Of a stretch of 64,000 nt of DNA, positions 54,209-63,785 are shown in pieces; within the stretch, counting starts at the first letter, position 1; every line of letters begins with the position of its first letter. The notes below the pieces were generated by a model. That model saw nothing but the letters and a program-made list of their open reading frames with translations, was not told the origin of the DNA and did not search any database. The position numbers and the translations under genes were made by a program. Source of the DNA: Saccharicrinis sp963677345 (GTDB lineage Bacteria > Bacteroidota > Bacteroidia > Bacteroidales > Marinilabiliaceae); the NCBI GenBank assembly GCA_963677345.2, contig CAXXLC010000024.1, forward strand, positions 1 to 64,000, given 5' to 3'.

Positions 54209-54216
54209 TATCTTTG
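54209..54216 (+). promoter_or_regulatory. -7 element of the UvrD/PcrA gene
   Basis: TATCTTTG fits TAnnTTTG and predicts a start near 54222, just before GTG 54236. Any start codon further upstream would not be in the transcript. Confidence 0.5.
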
Positions 54217-54235
54217 TATACTAAAAATAGTATTT

Positions 54236-56524
54236 GTGCAACATTATCTTGATCAATTAAATAATTCTCAAAGGGACGCTGTGGTTCATACAACAGGTCC
54301 GTCATTAGTTATAGCCGGTGCCGGTTCAGGGAAAACAAGAGTATTAACATTTCGTATTGCTCACCTTTTAACACAAGGGGTTCCTCCGCATAGAATATTA
54401 GCACTTACATTTACAAATAAAGCAGCCCGTGAAATGAAGGAGCGTATTGCTTCTATTGTAGGTTATGAGATTGCAAAAAATCTTTGGATGGGAACATTCC
54501 ACTCTATTTTTGCCAGAATTTTACGTAATGAAGCAGAACGAATAGGTTATCCATCTTCATTTACAATCTATGACACTGCTGATTCCAAGAGTTTAATTAA
54601 AACAATTATTAAAGAAATGAAATTAAACGACAAGGAATATAAAACGGGTGCGGTGTTAGGACGAATTTCTTCAGCCAAAAATGATTTAGTTACCCCGGCT
54701 TCCTATGCTAAAGACCAACATAGAATGATGGAAGATCAGGCTTCTAAAAAAGGAATGGTATATGAAATTTACGCCAGGTATATGCGTTATTGTTATAAGT
54801 CGGGTGTTATGGATTTTGATGATTTATTATTAAATACAAATATCTTATTCAGAGATCACCCCGAAGTATTACAAAAATATCAGAATATCTTTCAGTATAT
54901 TTTAGTTGATGAGTATCAGGATACGAATTATTCACAGTATATTATTATAAAAAAATTAGCCGAGAGGCATAGTAATATTTGTGTTGTGGGTGATGATGCA
55001 CAAAGTATTTATAGCTTTCGTGGTGCAAAAATTGAAAACATACTCAATTTTAGAAACGATTATCCCGGATACCGGTTGTTTAAGCTGGAACAAAACTATC
55101 GATCTACTCAAAATATTGTAAATGCTGCGAATAGTATTATTGCAAAGAATTCAAAACAGATTAAGAAAGAAGTATTTTCAGAGAAACCTACAGGTAATAA
55201 AATCAAGATTCACAATGCCATTTCTGATATTGAAGAAGGTTATATTGTAATCAATGACATTAAAGAAAAACATTTAAAGCAAAATTACGAATATCAGGAT
55301 TTTGCTATTCTGTATCGAACAAATGCTCAATCGCGTATTTTTGAGGAGGCTTTAAGGAAAGCTTCAATGCCCTACAAAATATATGGAGGTTTGAGTTTTT
55401 ACCAGCGAAAAGAAATTAAAGATTTACTGGCATATTGCCGCTTAACTGTAAATCCGTCGGATCAGGAAGCCCTTAAAAGAATTATTAATTATCCTGCCCG
55501 GGGAATTGGTAAAACTACATTAGATAAGATAGAAGCCGCATCCCTAGCTTCGGGAAAAACCATGTGGGAGATTGTGACCTCAATAGAGAATACCGGTAAA
55601 CTTTTTAATGCCGGAACACAAAAAAAAATAAATTCATTTGTTGGCCTTATAGCAGGATTCAGAGCCAGTGTTAATCAATTGACAGCCTTTGAGCTTGTTA
55701 ATGAAATTGTAACACAAAGTGGAATGATGAAAGAGCTTTATCAGGACAGGACTCCGGAGAATGTTTCAAGGCAAGAGAATGTTCAGGAATTATTAAATGG
55801 TATTCAGGATTTTACGCTTAACAGAACTGAAGAAGGAGGAGAAACAGGATTGGTTAACTTCCTGGAAGAAGTTTCCTTACTTACGGATCAGGATAATGAG
55901 TCCGAAGATGATATCAATAAAGTAACTTTAATGACCATTCATTCCAGCAAGGGATTGGAATTTAAAAATGTTTACGTTGTTGGGGTTGAAGAAGGTTTAT
56001 TTCCTTCTACTATGACTATTGAGAGTGAGCAAGGAGTAGAAGAAGAAAGGCGACTTTTTTATGTGGCTGTTACAAGGGCTGAAGAAAATGCAACCATTTC
56101 TTTTGCGCGAACCAGGTATAAATACGGAGAATCATCATTTTGCAAACCAAGTAGGTTTATTAGCGAAATAGATAGTGAGTTTACAGAGTTTTCCGGGGAT
56201 CAAATCAAAGTTCCTTCTCAGCAAGGAAGGTTTTCTGCACCATCTACCATCAAAAGATCCTTTGCTTCCTCTGGATCAATATCTAAGCCCGGTTATAACT
56301 TTAAAAAAGTCAATCATGAAACAACCGGAAAATCAGTTTCATCAGGAGGATGTTTCGCAGGAGGTTTAAAACCCGGAGTTATTGTTGAACATATCAGATT
56401 TGGAAAAGGTAAAATAATAAATATAGAGGGGCAATTACCTAATGCAAAAGCTACCGTAGATTTTGATAATGCAGGAGTTAAACAATTATTGTTAAAATTT
56501 GCCAAACTTAAAATTTTGGGTTAG
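54236..56524 (+). CDS. pcrA: UvrD/PcrA-type DNA helicase
   Basis: A 762-residue superfamily 1A 3'-5' helicase for repair and replication-fork clearing. The start is taken as GTG 54236 because the N-terminal LDQLNNSQRDAV follows at once and the promoter lies between this codon and upstream ATGs. Motifs: I (IAGAGSGKTRVL), Ia (LTFTNKAAREMKER), II (YILVDEYQDTNY), III (VVGDDAQSIYSFRGA), IV (LEQNYRST), V (VTLMTIHSSKGLEFKNVYV) and VI (YVAVTRAEE). The C-terminal RFGKGKIINIEGQ domain is typical of PcrA. Complete. Confidence 0.95.
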   Translation: MQHYLDQLNNSQRDAVVHTTGPSLVIAGAGSGKTRVLTFRIAHLLTQGVPPHRILALTFTNKAAREMKERIASIVGYEIAKNLWMGTFHSIFARILRNEAERIGYPSSFTIYDTADSKSLIKTIIKEMKLNDKEYKTGAVLGRISSAKNDLVTPASYAKDQHRMMEDQASKKGMVYEIYARYMRYCYKSGVMDFDDLLLNTNILFRDHPEVLQKYQNIFQYILVDEYQDTNYSQYIIIKKLAERHSNICVVGDDAQSIYSFRGAKIENILNFRNDYPGYRLFKLEQNYRSTQNIVNAANSIIAKNSKQIKKEVFSEKPTGNKIKIHNAISDIEEGYIVINDIKEKHLKQNYEYQDFAILYRTNAQSRIFEEALRKASMPYKIYGGLSFYQRKEIKDLLAYCRLTVNPSDQEALKRIINYPARGIGKTTLDKIEAASLASGKTMWEIVTSIENTGKLFNAGTQKKINSFVGLIAGFRASVNQLTAFELVNEIVTQSGMMKELYQDRTPENVSRQENVQELLNGIQDFTLNRTEEGGETGLVNFLEEVSLLTDQDNESEDDINKVTLMTIHSSKGLEFKNVYVVGVEEGLFPSTMTIESEQGVEEERRLFYVAVTRAEENATISFARTRYKYGESSFCKPSRFISEIDSEFTEFSGDQIKVPSQQGRFSAPSTIKRSFASSGSISKPGYNFKKVNHETTGKSVSSGGCFAGGLKPGVIVEHIRFGKGKIINIEGQLPNAKATVDFDNAGVKQLLLKFAKLKILG

Positions 56525-56851
56525 ATTTGTGCCGATAGCACTGCAAGAACTTTCATATGGTTACTGCGCTTTTTTGACAAACGTTATCCCCGATTCTAAA
56601 AAAAATATATTTATTGTAGAGAATAATTGAGCTGTATTTAGGGTGATAATAGAGTTCAATAGTTCGTTAAGTTTTTGTAATGTTTTGATTGTTAGATATA
56701 TGGGTATTTTATTGTTAGATATATAAAATACTGACAATAAGCACCTTGTAAAGCAGTCTTGCTCCTCCGCTATAGTTTCGGCGACACGCGGAACGTCTTT
56801 TGTCTTAAATCTAACGATCTGTTAATAGTTAAAAGTAGTATTTTATTTAAT
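56525..56851. other. Gene-free stretch before DUF4290
   Basis: About 330 bases with no supportable gene. It contains a direct repeat of TTGTTAGATATAT at 56689 and 56712. Confidence 0.55.
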
Positions 56852-57463
56852 ATGGATTATAACTCAAATAGGAAGAAATTACTTCTGCCTGAATATGGAC
56901 GTCATATTCAAAAGATGGTAGATTATTGTGTTACTATTGAAGATAAAGAAGAGAGAACAAGATGTGCCCATTCTATTATTGGGAATATGGGTAATATGTT
57001 TCCTCATTTGCGCGATGTAAATGATTTTAAACATAAGCTATGGGATCACCTGGCTATCATGTCTGATTTTAAATTAGATATTGAAACGCCTTTTGAATTA
57101 CCAGAGAAAGAAACACTATATCAGCGTCCTAAAAAGTTAGCATACAATAACGAAAGAATTAAATATCGCCATTATGGACGTACTATTGAAAAAATGATTG
57201 ATAAAGCTGCAGAGATGGAAGAGGGTGAGTTGAAACAACACCTTATTTTGTTGATTGCAAATAATATGAAGAAATCATTATTGCAATGGAATAAAGATTT
57301 TCCGGGTGACGAAAGAGTCTTTTCAGATATGGTTCAATTATCTCGTAACAAACTGGAAATACCAGAGGATATGAAAATTCCGGAACAGCGAGAAAATCAA
57401 AATTACAATCAAAATCGTAATAGAAAAAAGCGTCAGTTTAAAAGGTATGACGATAGAAAATAA
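56852..57463 (+). CDS. DUF4290 family protein
   Basis: A 203-residue Bacteroidota-specific protein from ATG 56852 (the frame is open from 56759 but the earlier codons look non-coding). Two homologous halves each contain a motif like YGRHIQKMVDYC or YGRTIEKMIDKA. A basic Asn/Arg-rich tail (NYNQNRNRKKRQFKR) ends it. Function is unknown. Its conserved position immediately upstream of murA (29 bases) suggests a cell-wall or RNA-related role, which is inference. Confidence 0.88.
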   Translation: MDYNSNRKKLLLPEYGRHIQKMVDYCVTIEDKEERTRCAHSIIGNMGNMFPHLRDVNDFKHKLWDHLAIMSDFKLDIETPFELPEKETLYQRPKKLAYNNERIKYRHYGRTIEKMIDKAAEMEEGELKQHLILLIANNMKKSLLQWNKDFPGDERVFSDMVQLSRNKLEIPEDMKIPEQRENQNYNQNRNRKKRQFKRYDDRK

Positions 57464-57492
57464 AACCAAATTGAAATAATCCGGAAACAAAG

Positions 57493-58806
57493 ATGTATTG
57501 TTTTGAAATTGAAGGGGGGCATAAGCTTTCTGGCGAAATAACTCCACAAGGAGCAAAGAATGAAGCACTACAAGTAATTTGTGCAACATTATTATCAAAA
57601 GAAGAAATCATTATTTCTAATATTCCTGATATTGTTGATGTAAATAACCTGATAAATCTATTAAGTGATATTGGTGTTATTGTTAAAAGAATATCAAAAG
57701 ATCAATGTTCATTTAAAGCAGAAAATATTGATCTTGACTATCTGCAAACCAAAGAATTCAGAAAAAAGGCTTCTTCATTAAGGGGATCTATTATGATTAT
57801 GGGGCCTCTTTTAGCAAGATATGGTAAAGCATATTTCCCAAAACCCGGAGGTGATAAGATAGGAAGAAGAAGATTAGATACTCATTTTATTGGGTTCGAA
57901 AAATTAGGTGCCAAATTCCATTTTAATTCAAATGAAATTTTCTACAGTGTAGAAGCTGATGAATTGCGAGGCTGTTATATGCTATTGGATGAGGCCTCTG
58001 TAACAGGTACCGCTAATATTGTTATGGCGGCTGTATGTGCACACGGTAAAACTAGTATTTATAATGCTGCATGCGAACCTTATTTACAGCAGTTGTGTAA
58101 GATGTTGGTAAGTATGGGTGCGAAAATTGATGGAATAGGATCTAATTTATTGCATATCGAAGGGGTGGACTGTCTGGGAGGATGTAAACACCGGATATTA
58201 CCGGATATGATTGAAATAGGTAGTTTTATTGGTATGGCTGCAATGACAGGTTCTGAAATAACAATAAAGGATACTGCTTATGATGAATTAGGGATTATTC
58301 CTGATTCCTTTAAAAGAATGGGAATTAAGCTTGAGCGTAGGGGAGATGATATATATATACCTGAACAGGATAGTTATGAAATAGAAACTTTTATTGATGG
58401 CTCTATTATGACAATAGCGGATGCGCCCTGGCCTGGGTTAACGCCTGACTTACTGAGTGTGTTTCTCGTTATAGCTACACAGGCAAAAGGGAGTGTTTTG
58501 ATTCATCAAAAAATGTTCGAAAGCAGGTTGTTCTTTGTTGATAAGTTAATAGATATGGGCGCAAGGATCATATTGTGCGACCCGCATAGAGCTACAGTTA
58601 TTGGATTAAACAAAGAAACCATGTTAAGGGGAACCACGCTTACATCTCCTGATATTCGTGCTGGTGTGGCACTTTTAATCGCTGCATTATCAGCTAAAGG
58701 TAAGAGTGTTATACAGAATATTAATCAAATTGACAGGGGTTATGAAAACATTGATATACGCCTGCAAAACTTAGGAGCCAGAATTAAAAGAATAAATTCA
58801 AAATAA
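57493..58806 (+). CDS. murA: UDP-N-acetylglucosamine 1-carboxyvinyltransferase with Asp active site
   Basis: A 437-residue MurA, the first committed step of peptidoglycan synthesis. It transfers enolpyruvate from PEP to UDP-GlcNAc in the cytoplasm. GAKNEALQVICATLL with the substrate Lys-Asn pair, RGSIMIMGPLLAR, and the C-terminal SPDIRAGVALLIAAL and GYENIDIRLQNLGA are family blocks. The catalytic loop that normally reads PGGCxIG here reads PGGDKIG, with Asp121 in place of the fosfomycin-alkylated Cys. This is the same change that makes the mycobacterial and chlamydial enzymes fosfomycin-insensitive. It ends with a strong terminator. Confidence 0.95.
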   Translation: MYCFEIEGGHKLSGEITPQGAKNEALQVICATLLSKEEIIISNIPDIVDVNNLINLLSDIGVIVKRISKDQCSFKAENIDLDYLQTKEFRKKASSLRGSIMIMGPLLARYGKAYFPKPGGDKIGRRRLDTHFIGFEKLGAKFHFNSNEIFYSVEADELRGCYMLLDEASVTGTANIVMAAVCAHGKTSIYNAACEPYLQQLCKMLVSMGAKIDGIGSNLLHIEGVDCLGGCKHRILPDMIEIGSFIGMAAMTGSEITIKDTAYDELGIIPDSFKRMGIKLERRGDDIYIPEQDSYEIETFIDGSIMTIADAPWPGLTPDLLSVFLVIATQAKGSVLIHQKMFESRLFFVDKLIDMGARIILCDPHRATVIGLNKETMLRGTTLTSPDIRAGVALLIAALSAKGKSVIQNINQIDRGYENIDIRLQNLGARIKRINSK

Positions 58807-58830
58807 TAGAATTAAGAAATATTAACAGAG

Positions 58831-58871
58831 AGACCATTGTGTTGCCTTGAAAGCACAATGGTCTTTTTTTT
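58831..58871 (+). terminator. Terminator of DUF4290-murA
   Basis: AGACCATTGTG / CACAATGGTCT stem (11 bp) with a 12-base loop and an eight-T run. Confidence 0.93.
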
Positions 58872-59133
58872 GTTTGCCTTTGTTTATCGTGCTTGTAAGA
58901 TTTATTATTTAACTTATTATATTTTAACAAAAAAAAGAAAATCTACTAAAATAGAAATCATTTTATACTTTTCAAACACTTTGGTTTTGTTTTTTACTGT
59001 TTTGTGACATATTTTTGCCCCTCGTTTTCCTAACATTTGTCATGAAAACGGAAACGTTTGTCTAAATTACGACAAACCGTATCGCAAAAATGATAAACTT
59101 TGCGATGTGAGTATAAACCAAAATTGTGTGTGT

Positions 59134-59664
59134 ATGAGAAAGCTAAAACTAGTACTTTTAATTGTTTTAGCAGGGCCAGGGTTTATTTCCTTTATCAATG
59201 GTGTACCTGAATCACGGGTAGGTCTTGAAACCGGGGATAGAGTTCCTGAATTTAAAACTACCCTGATAAACGGGGCAGATTTCAATTTAGAATCATTGCG
59301 AGGTAAAATGGTTTTAATAGATTTTTGGGCTTCGTATGATGGGGAGTCCAGAGTTGATAATCATCAAAAGATGATACTTCAAAAAGAATTTGCAAATAGC
59401 AAGTTTTACAAAGGGGAAGGTTTTATTGTTGTTTCTATTTCCCTTGATCGTTTTAAGTCGCCATTAGAAAAGGCAATTAGAGAAGATGGATTAACAAATG
59501 CCCTGCACATCTGCGATTATTTAGGCGCAGAATCATCCATTGCTAAAGCCTACAATGTAACAAAGCCAATAAATTATCTTATTGATGGAGATGGCAGATT
59601 GATTGCCAAAAGTTCGGATATTAATAAAGTGGCTTCTTCGCTCGAATACCTTCACAGAAATTAA
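59134..59664 (+). CDS. TlpA-like thioredoxin-fold protein lacking CxxC
   Basis: A 176-residue exported protein from ATG 59134 (an in-frame GTG nine codons earlier would extend the signal peptide unnaturally). A signal sequence (LLIVLAGPGFISFING) leads into a TlpA/ResA-type thioredoxin fold (GDRVPEFKTTLINGADFNL, KMVLIDFWASYDGESR, NYLIDGDGRLIA). Where TlpA proteins have WCxxC this one reads YDGES, so it cannot cycle a disulfide there. It is paralogous to the canonical protein 130 bases downstream. It may bind partners or shield thiols. Confidence 0.85.
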   Translation: MRKLKLVLLIVLAGPGFISFINGVPESRVGLETGDRVPEFKTTLINGADFNLESLRGKMVLIDFWASYDGESRVDNHQKMILQKEFANSKFYKGEGFIVVSISLDRFKSPLEKAIREDGLTNALHICDYLGAESSIAKAYNVTKPINYLIDGDGRLIAKSSDINKVASSLEYLHRN

Positions 59665-59793
59665 ATCATTCGTTTACATTTATTTTATCTAAAAATTATT
59701 TAGTATTGCACTTTTGTGTAATTATTTTGTCTGAACAAAAATGGTACTTTATTTGTGAGTTCCATCTGACCATTGAAAACAAATTTTAAACGC

Positions 59794-60312
59794 ATGAATA
59801 AGATTTTTAAGGTATTTACGGTTATTTTTATTTTGAGCATATCAATATCTGCAAGTTCTCAAAAGGTAGGTCTTGGAATTGGGGATAAAGCACCTGAATT
59901 AAAACTAATGTCGCCTCAAGGTGAGGTTATTCAACTGTCATCATTAAAAGGACAGTTGGTTTTAATTGATTTCTGGGCTTCGTGGTGTGGGCCTTGCCGC
60001 AGAGAAAATCCAAACGTTGTAGATGCGTACAATAAGTATAGGGATAAAAAATTTAAGAAAGGTAAAGGTTTTACCGTATATAGTGTGTCTCTGGATAAAA
60101 GTAAAGAGATGTGGAAAAATGCCATTGAACAAGATAAGTTGATGTGGCCCAATCATGTTAGTGACCTGAAGGGGTGGAAATGTGTTGGTGCCCAAATTTA
60201 TGGCGTAAGAGGTATCCCTGATAATTTTTTAATTGATGGTGATGGCATTATTGTTGCTAAAAGATTAAGAGGTGAAGCATTAGACGACGCACTTAAAAGT
60301 TTTTTAAAGTAA
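59794..60312 (+). CDS. TlpA-family thiol-disulfide oxidoreductase
   Basis: A 172-residue exported thioredoxin-like protein from ATG 59794. Signal peptide (FTVIFILSISISASSQ), then KAPELKLMSPQGEVIQLSS, the active site FWASWCGPCRRENP with both Cys, and GIPDNFLIDGDGIIVA. It is expected to reduce or isomerise periplasmic disulfides, for example in cytochrome c maturation. A CxxC-less paralogue is directly upstream. The two genes have separate leaders but could be co-transcribed. Confidence 0.9.
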   Translation: MNKIFKVFTVIFILSISISASSQKVGLGIGDKAPELKLMSPQGEVIQLSSLKGQLVLIDFWASWCGPCRRENPNVVDAYNKYRDKKFKKGKGFTVYSVSLDKSKEMWKNAIEQDKLMWPNHVSDLKGWKCVGAQIYGVRGIPDNFLIDGDGIIVAKRLRGEALDDALKSFLK

Positions 60313-60339
60313 ATTACGTTTGTTTAAAAGATAATCTGG

Positions 60340-60374
60340 TGGCAGGATATTGTTTTGATATTCTGCCATTTTTT
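60340..60374 (+). terminator. Terminator after the TlpA gene
   Basis: TGGCAGGATAT / ATATTCTGCCA stem (one mismatch), 7-base loop, six-T run. Confidence 0.88.
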
Positions 60375-60500
60375 ATGGGTTACAATGACAAGAAAATAGC
60401 ATTATGATAAAAACGCTGTCAATTTGTCTTTGTTTTATCAACTGGCAAAATAATTGTTAAGCGTTTGGCGTTTAAATTGAAATAATAAGAAATTAAGATA

Positions 60501-61115
60501 ATGACAAAAAAAGCTTCAAAAAAACAAAATCAGGAGGAAGTAGTTGAAGAGAATGTAGCAGCTAATGAAACTGTGGATGAAACACAAAATGATGTTACCG
60601 AAGAGACTACTGAAAATTCAAAAGAATCGGAAGTTGAAGAACAGGATGAATTAAGCTCTGAAGAAAAGCAAATTGTAGAGTTGTCTGCTAAAGTTACGGA
60701 TTTAAACGATAAGTATTTGCGTTTAACAGCTGAGTATGACAACTATCGAAAGAGAACTCTTAAGGAACGTATGGAGCTGACAAAAAGTGCAGGTGAATCC
60801 TTACTCAAAGGACTTTTGCCTGTGGTTGATGATTTTGACAGAGCTGTTTCGCACTTAAATGATGCATCTGATCTTGATGCTGTTAAGAAGGGAATAGATT
60901 TAATATACAATAAATTCCAGGAATTCCTGAAGCAAAATGGAGTAAAAGAAATTGAAGCTAAAGAGAAAGATTTTGATACCGATCTTCATGAAGCCATCAC
61001 GAAAATTCCTGCTCCAACAGAAGATTTAAAGGGTAAAGTTATAGATTGTATAGAGAAAGGATATATGCTTAATGATAAAGTAATGCGTTTCTCAAAGGTT
61101 GTTGTTGGAGAATAG
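60501..61115 (+). CDS. grpE: Nucleotide exchange factor GrpE
   Basis: A 204-residue GrpE. The first 65 residues are acidic and low in complexity (Glu/Asp/Thr-rich). A long coiled-coil helix (about 70-120, with YLRLTAEYDNYRKRT) follows, then a C-terminal beta-rich head (VVDDFDRAVSHL, FDTDLHEAITKIP). It releases ADP from DnaK. It is followed 22 bases later by dnaJ. dnaK is not in the window. Confidence 0.95.
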   Translation: MTKKASKKQNQEEVVEENVAANETVDETQNDVTEETTENSKESEVEEQDELSSEEKQIVELSAKVTDLNDKYLRLTAEYDNYRKRTLKERMELTKSAGESLLKGLLPVVDDFDRAVSHLNDASDLDAVKKGIDLIYNKFQEFLKQNGVKEIEAKEKDFDTDLHEAITKIPAPTEDLKGKVIDCIEKGYMLNDKVMRFSKVVVGE

Positions 61116-61137
61116 TTAAGAAACAGAGGTTATCATT

Positions 61138-62301
61138 ATGTCGAAAAGAGATTATTACGAAATTTTAGAAGTTTCAAAGAATGCCACTGCTGAGGAAATA
61201 AAGAAAGCTTATCGTAAAAAAGCAATTCAATTTCACCCGGATAAAAACCCCGGAGATAAAGCTGCAGAGGAGAAATTCAAGGAGGCTGCTGAAGCATATG
61301 AGATATTAAGTGATCAAAACAAAAGATCAAGATATGATCAGTTTGGTCATGCAGGTGTAGGTGGCGCAGCTTCGGGAGGAGGCTTTGGTGGAGGTATGTC
61401 AATGGATGACATCTTCTCTCACTTTGGTGACATTTTCGGTGGTGGAGGCTTTGGAGGCTTTAGTGGTTTTGGAGGCTTCGGAGGAAGCGGCCGATCAAGG
61501 CAAAGAGTCAATAAAGGTTCTAATTTAAGAGTTAAAGTAACCTTAACTTTAAATGAAATCTTAAATGGAGTTGAGAAAAAGATCCGTGTTAAGAAATATA
61601 TTCCCTGTACGCATTGTAGTGGTAGTGGAGCAGAAAATGGATCTTCACACAGTACTTGTACCACTTGTAATGGATCGGGTCAGGTTACACGTATCTCAAA
61701 TACTATTTTAGGTCAGATGCAAACAGCATCAGCTTGTCCAACCTGTGGTGGCGAAGGTAAAATTATTACCAATAAATGTAAGCACTGTTCTGGAGAAGGA
61801 GTTGTCAGGGATGAGGAGGTTATCTCAATAAATATACCGGCTGGAGTAGAAGAAGGTATGCAGTTGTCTGTATCCGGAAAAGGTAACGCAGCCAGGAGAG
61901 GCGGAGTTAATGGTGATTTATTAGTGTTAATTCATGAAGAGGATCATGAAGAATTAGTTCGTGATGGCAGAGATTTATTGTATAATCTTTTTGTAAGTAT
62001 TCCTGATGCTACTTTAGGAGCTCCTGTGGAGATACCTACATTAGAAGGCAAAGTGAAAGTTAAGATTGATGCAGGAACTCAACCGGGTAAGGTGTTAAGA
62101 TTAAGAGGGAAAGGGCTTCCTGAGGTGAATAGCTATGGAAGAGGTGATTTGCTGGTTAAAATTAATGTTTGGATTCCTAAAGATTTATCTAAAGAAGAGA
62201 AGAAAATATTGGAAAAACTCAGCGACTCGCCAAGCTTTACTCCTAATCCAAGTTCTCAGGAAAAGAGTTTTTTTAGCAGGATGAAAAATATGTTTGAATA
62301 A
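61138..62301 (+). CDS. dnaJ: Chaperone DnaJ
   Basis: A 387-residue type I J-protein. J domain at 1-70 with the HPD motif (QFHPDKNPGDKAAEEK), a Gly/Phe-rich linker of unusual Gly density (GGGGFGGFSGFGGFGG) at about 80-120, and a zinc domain with four CxxCxGxG units (CTHCSGSG, CTTCNGSG, CPTCGGEG, CKHCSGEG). The C-terminal substrate domain ends at 380. It stimulates DnaK ATPase and delivers clients. In operon with grpE and followed by a terminator. Confidence 0.96.
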   Translation: MSKRDYYEILEVSKNATAEEIKKAYRKKAIQFHPDKNPGDKAAEEKFKEAAEAYEILSDQNKRSRYDQFGHAGVGGAASGGGFGGGMSMDDIFSHFGDIFGGGGFGGFSGFGGFGGSGRSRQRVNKGSNLRVKVTLTLNEILNGVEKKIRVKKYIPCTHCSGSGAENGSSHSTCTTCNGSGQVTRISNTILGQMQTASACPTCGGEGKIITNKCKHCSGEGVVRDEEVISINIPAGVEEGMQLSVSGKGNAARRGGVNGDLLVLIHEEDHEELVRDGRDLLYNLFVSIPDATLGAPVEIPTLEGKVKVKIDAGTQPGKVLRLRGKGLPEVNSYGRGDLLVKINVWIPKDLSKEEKKILEKLSDSPSFTPNPSSQEKSFFSRMKNMFE

Positions 62302-62322
62302 AACTATTTCTTATTATATAAA

Positions 62323-62356
62323 AGCAAAGGTCGGTTTTTTAAGCCGACCTTTTTAT
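62323..62356. terminator. Bidirectional terminator
   Basis: AGGTCGG / CCGACCT stem with a 9-base loop and T run, between convergent dnaJ and kbl. Confidence 0.85.
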
Positions 62357-62359
62357 TTT

Positions 62360-63550
62360 TTATTTAATAACTTTTAGTTCTTTACCTATTTTGATGAATG
62401 CTGTTATTGCTTTATCAAGGTGCTCTTTAGAGTGTGCTGCAGAAATCTGTATTCTTATCCGTGCCTGATCTTTGGGTACAACAGGATAATAGAATCCAAT
62501 AACATATATACCCTCTTTAAGTAGTTTGTCGGCAAACTCCTGCGATAACTTGGCATCATAAAGCATTAAGGCTACAATGGCCGAATCTGTGGGTTTAATA
62601 TCAAAACCTGCCTCTTTAATTTTTGCCTTAAAGTATTCTGCGTTATTGATTACCTTGTCACGGTATTCAGTCGAGTTACTTAGCATTTTAAAAACTTGTG
62701 TTGCAGCTCCAACAATAGCTGGTGCTAAAGAGTTTGAAAACAAGTATGGTCTCGATCTTTGACGGAGCATATCAATAATTTCTTTTTTGCCACTTGTAAA
62801 TCCTCCCAATGCACCTCCTAAAGCCTTTCCTAATGTGCTGGTAATAATATCAACCTTATTCATTACATTGTGGTATTCGTGTGTTCCTCTTCCTGTTTTA
62901 CCTATGAAGCCGGAAGCATGACTATCGTCGACCATGACAAGGGCATTGTATTTTTCTGCCAGATTGCAAATCCTATCTAACTTTGCAATATCTCCATCCA
63001 TTGAAAATACTCCATCTGTTACAATAATCCTATATCGTTGATCTTGAGATTTCTTTAATTGGTCTTCAAGGTCACCCATATCTGCGTGTTTGTATCTATA
63101 TCTTACAGCTTTGCATAATCTTACTCCGTCAATTATTGAAGCATGATTTAATTCGTCAGATATAATTGCATCCTCCGAAGAGAATAACGGTTCAAATACG
63201 CCACCATTAGCATCAAATGCAGCGGCATATAAAATGGTGTCTTCAGTTCCTAAAAATTCAGAAATGTTTTTTTCGAGATTTTTATGTATATCCTGTGTTC
63301 CGCATATAAATCTTACAGATGACATTCCGTATCCGTGAGTGTTCATTATGTCTTGTGCTGCCTTAACAACTTCAGGATGAGAAGAAAGACCCAGGTAGTT
63401 GTTGGCGCAAAAATTCAAAACACTTTCTCCTGTACTTACTTTAATATCGGCACCTTGTGGAGTGGTAATGATTCTTTCTGTTTTATAAAGGCCAGACTCT
63501 ATTATATTATTGAGCTCTGCTGATAGATAATCTTTAAATTCTCCGTACAT
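62360..63550 (-). CDS. kbl: Glycine C-acetyltransferase (2-amino-3-ketobutyrate CoA ligase)
   Basis: A 396-residue PLP enzyme of the alpha-oxoamine synthase family, converting 2-amino-3-ketobutyrate and CoA to glycine and acetyl-CoA in threonine degradation. NFCANNYLGLSSHPEV, VRFICGTQDIHKNLE, DDSHASGFIGKTGRG and the Lys of STLGKALGGALGG are the hallmarks. Length matches E. coli Kbl (398). BioF-like or serine palmitoyltransferase function is less likely given this match. No threonine dehydrogenase is adjacent in the window. Confidence 0.9.
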   Translation of the reverse strand: MYGEFKDYLSAELNNIIESGLYKTERIITTPQGADIKVSTGESVLNFCANNYLGLSSHPEVVKAAQDIMNTHGYGMSSVRFICGTQDIHKNLEKNISEFLGTEDTILYAAAFDANGGVFEPLFSSEDAIISDELNHASIIDGVRLCKAVRYRYKHADMGDLEDQLKKSQDQRYRIIVTDGVFSMDGDIAKLDRICNLAEKYNALVMVDDSHASGFIGKTGRGTHEYHNVMNKVDIITSTLGKALGGALGGFTSGKKEIIDMLRQRSRPYLFSNSLAPAIVGAATQVFKMLSNSTEYRDKVINNAEYFKAKIKEAGFDIKPTDSAIVALMLYDAKLSQEFADKLLKEGIYVIGFYYPVVPKDQARIRIQISAAHSKEHLDKAITAFIKIGKELKVIK

Positions 63551-63573
63551 ATTATTATTGCATTTTGTTTATT

Positions 63574-63581
63574 CAAATTTA
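63574..63581 (-). promoter_or_regulatory. -7 element of kbl
   Basis: TAAATTTG on the minus strand fits TAnnTTTG, 24 bases upstream of the start. Confidence 0.4.
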
Positions 63582-63713
63582 GAAAGCAAAATCAATTTAA
63601 AAAATGATTTTGTAAAGGTTTGTTATATGTTAACTTTAACTCCATTTTAACTATCCAATCACAATAAATATCAAAATTCGGGGTTATATTTACGGCGCTA
63701 AAATGATATATTA

Positions 63714-63742
63714 TTGCATTTTGCATATAAATATTACTTTTG
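63714..63742 (+). promoter_or_regulatory. Promoter of the porG-like gene
   Basis: TTG (63714-63716) and TACTTTTG (63735-63742) are 18 bases apart, close to the phylum consensus. The predicted start is about 37 bases before the ATG. Confidence 0.5.
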
Positions 63743-63785
63743 TGGCTGCCTGTTTATTGTTTTATTAAATATAGGTGCTTGCAGA

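Noticed and set aside
54116..54235. 40-residue hydrophobic N-terminal extension of the helicase
   Set aside because: It spans the predicted promoter, and SF1 helicases of this type begin directly with the LxxLNxxQ motif.
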